Of a stretch of 8,597 nucleotides of DNA, positions 1-6,829 are shown piece by piece; position 1 is the first letter of the stretch, and each line of letters starts with the position of its first letter. Location: NCBI GenBank assembly GCA_947460165.1, contig CANHKH010000122.1, forward strand, positions 1-8,597. Reading direction: 5' to 3'. The position numbers and the translations under genes are program-made. Below the pieces are notes generated by a model. That model was not told the origin of the DNA, searched no databases, and saw only the letters and a list, made by a program, of their open reading frames with translations. This stretch comes from Comamonadaceae bacterium. GTDB taxonomy: Bacteria > Pseudomonadota > Gammaproteobacteria > Burkholderiales > Burkholderiaceae_C.

Positions 1-1043
<1,043 letters not shown>

Positions 1044-1050
1044 GCTGAAT

Positions 1051-1054
1051 TCCT
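1051..1054 (-). promoter_or_regulatory. Shine-Dalgarno of the biotin carboxylase gene
   Basis: On the minus strand AGGA lies 7 nt before the ATG at 1043. It is one of the two clearest ribosome-binding sites in the array (the other precedes vapB) and fixes the conserved MFKKILIANRG start. Confidence 0.6.
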
Positions 1055-1070
1055 GTGCAGGGGCTGTGCT

Positions 1071-2288
1071 TTACGGAGCGCAGGGGGTTGAAGGGGCGAC
1101 CACGCTCGCGGAAGTGGCACAGGGCGGATGCCAGACCACTTGGTCGTCGACGGCATACAGGCGGCAAGGCAGTCCGCTGCGTGCCTGGCAAAAACCCAGT
1201 GCGCGGCCCACGGCCCAATCACCGCTGGCGTAGCCCACAGAGCCGCTCGTACCGATGGCAAAGGCCCGTGGTTTGGGGCTCGCCAGAAAGGTGGCATACG
1301 GCTTGTTCCGCTGAGCTGCAGAAATGGGCACTTTGTCAGCTTCCTCCACAGCCGCAAAGCCGGAGGGCAAGGGGAGGGGCGGCAGCGCGGGACTGGTCAG
1401 TCCCCAGCGCCCCAGGAAGCGGTCAACCACCGCTGTCCAGCGGTCCATGTCGCGCGCAAAGCCAAGATGGCCGTCCTCCCCGACGGGGCTGAGCTGGACA
1501 AACTCAGCCTGGGCACCCCCTTCGGTGAAGGCGCGGTACCACTGGCGGGGATACTCCGCGCCCCAATACAAATCGTTCTCCCAGTACAACCAGACCATGG
1601 GCGGCTGTCCGGGCAAGGCACGTCGCCACTGGCTGGCGATCTGAGGTACTGCGCAGGGTCGGCCAGGGCGGACCTTGGGGTCGCCGCCCGTGCCGCCTGC
1701 GAAATTGATGCCGCCTTGCAGACCCTCGGGTCGTCGCATCACGGTGGCCACACTCGTGAGCCCGCCGACCGACTGGCCGGCCACCCACCAGCGGCTGGTG
1801 TCCACCTCGGGAAGGCTGCGCGCAGCTTGCACCACCGCCAGCACCTGGTCGGACGCCGCCAGGCTCATGGCCCCCACCTGGGGAGCGTTGCAGCCGCCGC
1901 TGTACTCAGGATCAAAATCGTCCTGCATCGCCGACCCATAGCCCACGCGGGTGGGCACCATCACAGCCAGGCCCTTGCCAACAAAGTAGCGCGCCTGCTG
2001 CTCAAAGCGAAAGCGGCGGGTCTGGGCCCGCGCTTCGGGTGACGTGGCACGGCCATGGTTGAACACCAACAAGGGGAAAGGCCCATCTCCTGGTGGCAGG
2101 TACACCGTGACGGGAATGGTGCGCTGCTCTCGCCGACCGTAAAGGTCTTGCACCGACACCTCCACGGACATGACGCGCTCGCGCAGGTCGCGGGCCTCGG
2201 GCTCTGCCACCTGCGACCAGGCGCGGCCCAGCGCAAGCAGTCCCAGAAGGGCCGCCAGCCACAGGGTCCGCAAGCTGGGCCTGGGCAT
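1071..2288 (-). CDS. exported alpha/beta hydrolase (dienelactone-hydrolase/esterase-like) with extra C-terminal domain
   Basis: A predicted secreted or periplasmic serine hydrolase of 405 residues; the substrate is unknown. Residues 1-25 look like a Sec signal peptide: Arg at 3 and 7, a Leu/Ala-rich core at 9-21, and A-W-S as a likely cleavage site before Gln26. The alpha/beta-hydrolase core spans about 40-295: an oxyanion-type FNHGR at 76-80, nucleophile elbow GQSVGG with Ser173, acid candidate Asp239 in WEND, and His274 in GEDGHLGF. A Pro/Leu-rich linker (299-310) leads to a compact domain at about 330-390 with Cys367, Cys375 and a CRLYAVDDQVVW segment, which I do not recognise. The ATG at 2288 is chosen because it starts the signal peptide and lies 4 nt after the hydratase stop, suggesting translational coupling. 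An upstream in-frame ATG at 2396 would overlap the hydratase and bury the signal peptide. Such a gene is not part of the usual liu operon. Esterase, lipase-like or polyester-depolymerase-like activity are all possible. Confidence 0.82.
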   Translation of the reverse strand: MPRPSLRTLWLAALLGLLALGRAWSQVAEPEARDLRERVMSVEVSVQDLYGRREQRTIPVTVYLPPGDGPFPLLVFNHGRATSPEARAQTRRFRFEQQARYFVGKGLAVMVPTRVGYGSAMQDDFDPEYSGGCNAPQVGAMSLAASDQVLAVVQAARSLPEVDTSRWWVAGQSVGGLTSVATVMRRPEGLQGGINFAGGTGGDPKVRPGRPCAVPQIASQWRRALPGQPPMVWLYWENDLYWGAEYPRQWYRAFTEGGAQAEFVQLSPVGEDGHLGFARDMDRWTAVVDRFLGRWGLTSPALPPLPLPSGFAAVEEADKVPISAAQRNKPYATFLASPKPRAFAIGTSGSVGYASGDWAVGRALGFCQARSGLPCRLYAVDDQVVWHPPCATSASVVAPSTPCAP

Positions 2289-2292
2289 GGCG

Positions 2293-3075
2293 TCAAACCA
2301 GCCAGTGGGCCGGACGCTTGCCCAGAAAGGACTGCAGGCCTTCTTTGCCTTCAGCGCTGGCGCGAATGTCGGCAATGCGCCTCGCTGTCTCAGCACGCAG
2401 CTCAGCGCTCAGCGGCTGGCCGCTGACATCGCGCACCAACTGCTTGCAAGCTCTCACCGCTGCTGGCCCATTGGCCACCAGCGTGGCCACCAGCTCGGCG
2501 ACCTTGGCGTCCAGGGCCTCGGGCTCGCACAGCTCATGCACCATGCCCAGGGCATGGGCTTGCGCCGCGCTGAAGCGCTCGGCCGTGACAAAGTAGCGCC
2601 GCGCCGCCTGCGCGCCCATGGCCCGCACCACATAGGGGCTGATGGTGGCGGGGGACAAGCCCAGGCGGGCCTCTGACAGGCAAAAGGTGACGCTCTGGCT
2701 GGCCACCAGCACATCGCAAATGGCTGCCAGCCCCATGCCACCGGCATAGCAGTCGCCTTGCAAGCGGCCGACCACGGGCACCGGGCATTGGTCCAGGGTC
2801 CAGAGCATGTCGGCGAGCTTTTGCGCGTCGGCCTGGTTTTGTGCCCAGCTGTAGTCGGCCATGGCACGCATCCAGTTCAAGTCGGCCCCGGCGCAAAAGG
2901 CCTTGCCGCGTGCGCCCAGCTGCACCACGCGCAAGTCGGGCTCGGTCGACAACTGCACAAAGGTGTGGGTGAGCTCGGCGATGAGCTCGCTGTTGAAGGC
3001 GTTGCGCACATCAGGGCGGTTGAGCCACACCTCGGCCACATGGGGGCTGGGGCGCAGGAGTTCGATGGTGTTCAT
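2293..3075 (-). CDS. liuC: enoyl-CoA hydratase/isomerase family, probable 3-methylglutaconyl-CoA hydratase
   Basis: A crotonase-fold enzyme of 260 residues, the usual length. In leucine breakdown it would hydrate 3-methylglutaconyl-CoA to HMG-CoA in the cytoplasm. The first oxyanion-hole segment is AFCAGADLNWM (59-69) and the second is YAGGMGL (110-116). Of the two catalytic glutamates of classical enoyl-CoA hydratase (Glu144 and Glu164 in rat), the first position is Gly115 and the second is kept as Glu135 in SEARLGLSP. From memory, bacterial LiuC proteins share this Gly/Glu arrangement and an ARRY..TAERF segment, seen here at 158-168. The start at 3075 gives the conserved MNTIELL N-terminus. 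A longer in-frame start at 3135 would overlap the dehydrogenase gene and adds residues atypical of the family. No good Shine-Dalgarno precedes 3075. It lies 34 nt after the dehydrogenase stop. A hydratase for a longer homologue (AtuE-like) is the main alternative. Confidence 0.82.
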   Translation of the reverse strand: MNTIELLRPSPHVAEVWLNRPDVRNAFNSELIAELTHTFVQLSTEPDLRVVQLGARGKAFCAGADLNWMRAMADYSWAQNQADAQKLADMLWTLDQCPVPVVGRLQGDCYAGGMGLAAICDVLVASQSVTFCLSEARLGLSPATISPYVVRAMGAQAARRYFVTAERFSAAQAHALGMVHELCEPEALDAKVAELVATLVANGPAAVRACKQLVRDVSGQPLSAELRAETARRIADIRASAEGKEGLQSFLGKRPAHWLV

Positions 3076-3109
3076 GGTGTTGTTTGTAGGGTGTTTTTGG
3101 CAGGGGCCG

Positions 3110-4258
3110 TCAATAGCGTTTGGCCACTTCTTCAAGCATGACCTCGGTGGCGCCGCCGCCTATGGCCAGCACGCGGGCGTCGCGCCACAGGCGCTCCACC
3201 GCAGTCTCGCGGATGTAGCCCATGCCGCCATGGAACTGCTGGCAGGTTTGCACCACCTCGTTGACCAACTCGCCCGTGAGGGCCTTGAGCATGGAGACTT
3301 CTTGCACGATGTCGTGGCCCTGCGTCACCGACCAGGCGCAGTGGTACATGAACTGGCGGGCGGCGCGGGTCTTGGCGTCCAGCATGGACAAGCGCTGGCG
3401 TATGGTTTGCTGGTCCCACAGCGTGCCGCCAAAGGCTTGGCGCTGGCGCACATACTCCAGCGTCAGCTTGAGGGCCTGCTGGCAATGGCCCACGGCCATG
3501 GCGCCCAGGGCAATGCGCTCGGTCTGAAAGTTCTTCATCACCGAATAAAAGCCCTTGTGCTCCTCGCCCAGCAAGTGGCTGGCGGGAATGCGCACGTTTT
3601 CAAAAATGAGTTCGGCAGTGTCTGAGGACAGCCAGCCGGTTTTCTTGAGCGCGCGGCCCACGGTGAAGCCGGGCGTGCCCTTGTCCACAATGAAGATGGA
3701 CATGTCGCGCTTGCCCGGCCCGGTTTTGGCCGCCACAAAGTACACATCGGCATGCACGCCGTTGGTGATGAACATCTTTGTGCCATTGATCACCCACTCG
3801 TTGCCCTCGCGGCGGGCACTGGTGCGAATGCCCGCCACGTCAGAGCCCGCGCCCGGCTCGCTGATGCCCACCGCGCTGATGCACTCGCCGGCGGTGATGC
3901 GCGGCATGTATTTGGCTTTTTGCTCGGGCGTTCCCGCGTGGTGCAAATGCGGGCTGGCCATGTCGGTGTGCACCAGCACGGTGATGATGAAGCCGGCAAA
4001 GGTGGACTGCGACAGCGCCTCGGCAAACACCAGATTGCTCAGCGCATCGCCTTCGCCGCCGCCGTACTGGCCTTCGTACATCAGGCCCAAAAGGCCCGCG
4101 CGCCCCATGCGCTGCAGCACCTCGCGTGGCACCATGCCCTGCTCTTCCCAGGCCTGGGCGTGGGGCTCGACCTCCTTGGCAATAAAGCGGGCCACCTGCT
4201 CGCGCAGCAAGGCGTGTTCGGGGGTGTCGTAAATGGTGGTGGTGAGTGTGGTGGTCAT
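3110..4258 (-). CDS. acyl-CoA dehydrogenase (LCAD/AtuD-like type, branched-chain substrate likely)
   Basis: An FAD-dependent acyl-CoA dehydrogenase of 382 residues that would introduce the alpha,beta double bond and pass electrons to ETF. It shows AVGISEPGAGSD (129-140), WVINGTKMFITNG (155-167), RQRQAFG, and QFHGGMGYI near the C-terminus. The MCAD catalytic Glu376 position is Gly368, within IGGGATEVM (366-374). Instead Glu247 in TERIALG aligns with the base used by long-chain and isovaleryl-CoA dehydrogenases. It lacks the YGAHSNL segment and the EIGAGTSE ending that I associate with isovaleryl-CoA dehydrogenase, so LiuA is not supported. The IGGGxxEIM-type ending recalls LCAD-like and citronellyl-CoA dehydrogenase (AtuD) proteins. 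The ATG at 4258 (MTTTLTTTIYDTPEHALLREQ) is chosen; the longer open frame to 4483 lies over vapC in another frame. It begins 31 nt after the vapC stop, and the substrate probably feeds the MCC-like carboxylase. Confidence 0.85.
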   Translation of the reverse strand: MTTTLTTTIYDTPEHALLREQVARFIAKEVEPHAQAWEEQGMVPREVLQRMGRAGLLGLMYEGQYGGGEGDALSNLVFAEALSQSTFAGFIITVLVHTDMASPHLHHAGTPEQKAKYMPRITAGECISAVGISEPGAGSDVAGIRTSARREGNEWVINGTKMFITNGVHADVYFVAAKTGPGKRDMSIFIVDKGTPGFTVGRALKKTGWLSSDTAELIFENVRIPASHLLGEEHKGFYSVMKNFQTERIALGAMAVGHCQQALKLTLEYVRQRQAFGGTLWDQQTIRQRLSMLDAKTRAARQFMYHCAWSVTQGHDIVQEVSMLKALTGELVNEVVQTCQQFHGGMGYIRETAVERLWRDARVLAIGGGATEVMLEEVAKRY

Positions 4259-4289
4259 GGTGAGCGAGGTCTCTTGTGGGGCTGTTGTT

Positions 4290-4691
4290 TCAGTGCGGCC
4301 AGGTGTCCAAGTCTTCCAGCGTGCGGATGGCGTCAAAGTCTGCATCGCTGTGCAGCAGCACATGGCCGTGGCTGATGCAGTAGCTGACCAGCAGCACGTC
4401 AATGGGGCTTCGGATGGTGCGGCCCCGGGCGCGCAAGCGGCGGTAGAGTGCGGCGGCGGCCAAGGCGTTGTCGGCGCCGCCAATCTCCACCTGGGGCAGG
4501 GCCGACAACAAAAACTCAGCCTCTAGGCAGGCACTGTCGCGGCGAAAGCCTCTGAGCACCTCGAACATCACCAAATCGGCCGTGCCCACGGTGACGTTCG
4601 CGTCCTCCAAGCACTGCGCCAGCTGCCTGCACTGGGGGGTGTGGGCCTGCTTGAAAAAATCAATCCAGACGCTGGCGTCCACCAGCATCAT
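4290..4691 (-). CDS. vapC: VapC-family type II toxin, PIN-domain ribonuclease
   Basis: A 133-residue PIN-domain protein, normal length for VapC toxins, which are Mg-dependent RNases held inactive by VapB. The acidic active-site residues are all visible: Asp5 in MLVDASVWIDF, Glu44 in LVMFEVLRG, Asp98 in SPIDVLLVSYC, and Asp116 in LLHSDADF, with Asp118 and Asp120 nearby. The gene starts with two consecutive ATG codons. The first, at 4691, overlaps the vapB stop as ATGA, the usual coupling in toxin-antitoxin pairs; starting at the second would shorten it by one residue. The toxin appears intact. Its target (for example tRNA or rRNA, as in known VapC proteins) cannot be read from the sequence. 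It lies between a carboxylase gene and a dehydrogenase gene of the catabolic operon, with 31 nt to the next start and no visible terminator. Confidence 0.93.
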   Translation of the reverse strand: MMLVDASVWIDFFKQAHTPQCRQLAQCLEDANVTVGTADLVMFEVLRGFRRDSACLEAEFLLSALPQVEIGGADNALAAAALYRRLRARGRTIRSPIDVLLVSYCISHGHVLLHSDADFDAIRTLEDLDTWPH

Positions 4692-5032
4692 GGCTTTTTG
4701 CGCCTTGCAGGCAGATAGGGCTTGGGCGCAGGCTCTGCGGCCACGGCCAGCCGAGCAACTGGCGCAGGGACCTCTTGCGGGGGTGCCAGCGCGTCGGCAT
4801 CGTGCGGCAAGCCTTGCGCCTTCAAGGCCGCTTGGTTTTGACGGTAGTCGGCCCAGCCTTGGTCGGAGTCGTCCCAATGGAGTTTGCCGCGCAAGGCGAG
4901 CAAGCCGTCGTAGACATGGCGGCGCTTGAGCACGCGCAAGCCCTCCTCCACCGCCTCGCGCTTGGTTTTGAACTGGCCCGTGGCCATGACCTCGGCCATG
5001 AGCTTGTCGTCAATCACGATGTTGGTTCGCAT
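4688..5032 (-). CDS. vapB: VapB-family antitoxin with extended C-terminal tail
   Basis: The cognate antitoxin of the VapC toxin, 114 residues. The N-terminal part, MRTNIVIDDKLMAEVM followed by KTKREAVEEGLRVLKRR (22-38), matches the VapB_antitoxin (PF09957-type) DNA-binding family. The segment LRGKLHWDDSD (47-57) resembles the toxin-binding region that usually ends such proteins. Here about 45 further residues follow, rich in Ala and Pro and ending in the basic PARRKKP, so the protein is longer than most VapB antitoxins. The ATG at 5032 is chosen because it gives the family N-terminus and has AGGTG 5 nt upstream; the longer open frame to 5152 would overlap liuB. Its start is 43 nt after the liuB stop. 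VapB is expected to repress its own promoter, and a matching palindrome lies immediately upstream. Confidence 0.92.
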   Translation of the reverse strand: MRTNIVIDDKLMAEVMATGQFKTKREAVEEGLRVLKRRHVYDGLLALRGKLHWDDSDQGWADYRQNQAALKAQGLPHDADALAPPQEVPAPVARLAVAAEPAPKPYLPARRKKP

Positions 5033-5037
5033 CTGGG

Positions 5038-5042
5038 CACCT
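5038..5042 (-). promoter_or_regulatory. Shine-Dalgarno of vapB
   Basis: AGGTG on the minus strand ends 5 nt before the ATG at 5032 and selects this start over the longer in-frame alternative at 5152. Confidence 0.55.
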
Positions 5043-5047
5043 GCTGA

Positions 5048-5075
5048 TGTGTATGAATTTATAAAACTATACACA
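5048..5075. promoter_or_regulatory. 28-bp palindromic operator, probable VapB/VapBC binding site
   Basis: Seven-base arms TGTGTAT (5048-5054) and ATACACA (5069-5075) form a perfect inverted repeat around a second palindrome, TTTATAAA (5058-5065), on the same axis. The block is strongly AT-rich in an otherwise GC-rich region, ends one base before the liuB stop codon, and covers the likely -10 box of vapB. VapBC complexes typically bind palindromes in their own promoter, so this is the expected autoregulatory site. Confidence 0.72.
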
Positions 5076-5095
5076 CTACATGCGGAAAACACCAA
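5066..5095 (-). promoter_or_regulatory. sigma-70-type promoter of vapBC
   Basis: On the minus strand a -35 box TTGGTG (5095-5090) is separated by 18 nt from a -10 box TATAGT (5071-5066). The -35 lies within the last codons of liuB. The -10 overlaps the operator palindrome, consistent with autorepression. This promoter may also supply transcripts of the downstream catabolic genes. Confidence 0.5.
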
Positions 5096-6683
5096 ATTTA
5101 GGCTCGCCAATGGGCGCATTGAGCGACGCGGACAGGCCCAGGGCCAGCACACGGCGGGTGTCGGCGGGGTCGATCACGCCGTCGTCCCACAGACGGGCGC
5201 TGGCGTAATAGGGGTGGGATTGGTGGCCAAACTGGTCCAAGATGGGCTGCTTGATGGCCTGCTCTTCTTCGGCCGACAAGGTGCCGCCCTTGGCCTCGAC
5301 CGCGTCGCGCTTGACGGTGGCCAGCACCCCGGCGGCCTGCTCGCCGCCCATCACGCAAATGCGGGCGTTGGGCCACATCCACAAAAACCGCGGCGAGTAA
5401 GCCCGGCCGCACATGCCGTAGTTGCCCGCGCCGTAGCTGCCGCCAATGATGACGGTGAATTTGGGCACGCTGGCCGTGGCCACGGCCGTGACCATCTTGG
5501 CGCCGTGGCGGGCAATGCCTTCGCTTTCGTACTTGCGGCCCACCATGAAGCCGGTGATGTTCTGCAAAAAAATCAGCGGGGTCTTGCGCTGGCAGCACAG
5601 CTCAATGAAGTGCGCGCCTTTTTGCGCCGACTCGGAAAACAGCACGCCGTTGTTGGCAATGATGCCCACGGGCATGCCTTCAATGTGCGCAAAGCCGCAC
5701 ACCAAGGTGGCGCCAAAACGGGCCTTGAATTCATGGAACTCGCTGCCGTCCACGATGCGGGCAATCACCTCGCGCACGTCGTAGGGCTTGCGGGTGTCGG
5801 TGGGGATCACGCCGTAGAGCTCTTTGCCGTCGTACAAAGGCGCCACCGGTGCTTGGCACTGAACATCTGGCCGCTTGCTGCGGTTGAGCGTGGCCACCGC
5901 CTGGCGGGCCAAGGCAATGGCGTGGGCGTCGTTGTGGGCCAGGTGGTCGGCCACGCCCGACAGGCGGGTGTGCACGTCGCCGCCCCCTAAGTCTTCGGCC
6001 GAGACAATTTCACCAATGGCGGCTTTGACCAGCGGCGGGCCACCCAAAAAGATGGTGCCCTGGTTCTTGACGATGATGGTCTCGTCGCTCATGGCGGGCA
6101 CATAAGCGCCACCGGCTGTGCACGAGCCCATGACCACCGCAATTTGCGCAATGCCTTGCGCGCTCATGTTGGCCTGGTTGTAGAAGATGCGGCCAAAGTG
6201 GTCGCGGTCGGGGAAGACCTCGTCTTGGTTGGGCAAGTTGGCGCCGCCCGAGTCCACCAGGTAAATGCAAGGCAGCCTGTTTTGCTGGGCCACCTCTTGG
6301 GCGCGCAGGTGCTTTTTGACCGTCATGGGGTAGTAGCTGCCGCCCTTGACGGTGGCGTCGTTGCAGACAATCAAGCAGTCCACGCCGCTGACACGGCCCA
6401 CGCCCGCAATCACCCCGGCGCAAGGCGCCTCACCCTTGTACATGGCGTGCGCGGCCAGCGGGGAGAGCTCCAAAAAAGGGGTGCCCGGGTCCAGCAGCAT
6501 TTGCACGCGCTCACGCGGCAGCAATTTGCCACGGGCCACATGCTTGGCGCGCGCCGCCTCGCCACCGCCGGCCGCAGCTTTGGCCACCTGCAGCTGCAGG
6601 TCGTCCACGGCCAGCTGCATGTGCGCCGCGTTGGCCTGAAAGTCGGCCGAGCGGGGGTTGAGTTCAGAGGTCAGCACGGACAT
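5076..6683 (-). CDS. liuB: 3-methylcrotonyl-CoA carboxylase beta subunit (carboxyltransferase)
   Basis: A biotin-dependent carboxyltransferase of 535 residues, the normal length for LiuB/MCC beta. It transfers CO2 from carboxybiotin on the alpha subunit to the gamma carbon of 3-methylcrotonyl-CoA, giving 3-methylglutaconyl-CoA; the holoenzyme is alpha6beta6. Visible family segments are RGKLLPRERV (51-60), DATVKGGSYYPMTVKKHLR (109-127), VDSGGANLP (143-151), the oxyanion-hole region MGSCTAGGAYVPAMSDE (185-201), FLQNITGFMVGRKYE (372-386), GGSYGAGNYGMCGRAY (414-429), MGGEQAAGVL (445-454) and the terminal FGVFRM. The overall pattern is that of the MCC/geranyl-CoA carboxylase lineage, not propionyl-CoA carboxylase. 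The start MSVLTSELNPRSADF is conserved; only a weak purine stretch precedes it. It is the first gene of the minus-strand array, divergent from the AraC regulator, and ends with TAG directly at the vapBC operator. Geranyl-CoA carboxylase (AtuC) is the alternative. Confidence 0.9.
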   Translation of the reverse strand: MSVLTSELNPRSADFQANAAHMQLAVDDLQLQVAKAAAGGGEAARAKHVARGKLLPRERVQMLLDPGTPFLELSPLAAHAMYKGEAPCAGVIAGVGRVSGVDCLIVCNDATVKGGSYYPMTVKKHLRAQEVAQQNRLPCIYLVDSGGANLPNQDEVFPDRDHFGRIFYNQANMSAQGIAQIAVVMGSCTAGGAYVPAMSDETIIVKNQGTIFLGGPPLVKAAIGEIVSAEDLGGGDVHTRLSGVADHLAHNDAHAIALARQAVATLNRSKRPDVQCQAPVAPLYDGKELYGVIPTDTRKPYDVREVIARIVDGSEFHEFKARFGATLVCGFAHIEGMPVGIIANNGVLFSESAQKGAHFIELCCQRKTPLIFLQNITGFMVGRKYESEGIARHGAKMVTAVATASVPKFTVIIGGSYGAGNYGMCGRAYSPRFLWMWPNARICVMGGEQAAGVLATVKRDAVEAKGGTLSAEEEQAIKQPILDQFGHQSHPYYASARLWDDGVIDPADTRRVLALGLSASLNAPIGEPKFGVFRM

Positions 6684-6742
6684 GGGGCGGGTCTTTCAAA
6701 AAAGGGCTGCTCGCTGTGGCCCCAGCCTGAGCGGCCAGGTGA

Positions 6743-6771
6743 GCCTTGCCCCAAGCATACGGGGCCAAGGC
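6743..6771. promoter_or_regulatory. dyad/hairpin in the divergent regulatory region
   Basis: Left arm GCCTTGCCCC (6743-6752) and right arm GGGGCCAAGGC (6761-6771) pair over 10 bp with a single bulged C at 6765 and an 8-base loop. It lies between the liuB and araC-type start codons, about 60-80 bp from each. It could be an operator for the regulator or a leader hairpin. No terminator-like T-run follows on either strand. Confidence 0.4.
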
Positions 6772-6779
6772 CTCTGCGG

Positions 6780-6829
6780 GCTGCCTGTGAGGTTGCATTT
6801 GCTGCCAGTACAAACCCGAAATGCTGCCA
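6780..6829 (+). promoter_or_regulatory. helically phased GCTGCC repeats, candidate AraC-type operator
   Basis: GCTGCC occurs at 6780-6785, 6801-6806 and 6823-6828, with periods of 21 and 22 bp. The last two copies extend to TGCTGCCA (6800-6807 and 6822-6829). AraC-family proteins often bind direct half-sites about two helical turns apart. The array lies upstream of the regulator start and also upstream of liuB. It is a candidate only, since the motif is short and GC-rich. Confidence 0.3.

Noticed and set aside
1128..2042. Plus-strand open frame of 304 codons
   Set aside because: It is antisense to the exported hydrolase gene and has no recognisable motif.
4259..4483. N-terminal extension of the acyl-CoA dehydrogenase
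   Set aside because: It overlaps vapC in another frame and is Cys/Pro/Thr-rich; the dehydrogenase fold begins after the ATG at 4258.
5033..5152. N-terminal extension of VapB
   Set aside because: It overlaps the liuB 3' end and contains the operator; family members begin at MRTNIVIDD, which has its own ribosome-binding site.
4926..5990. Plus-strand open frame of 354 codons
   Set aside because: It is antisense to vapB and liuB and crosses the vapBC promoter; it has the composition of a shadow frame.
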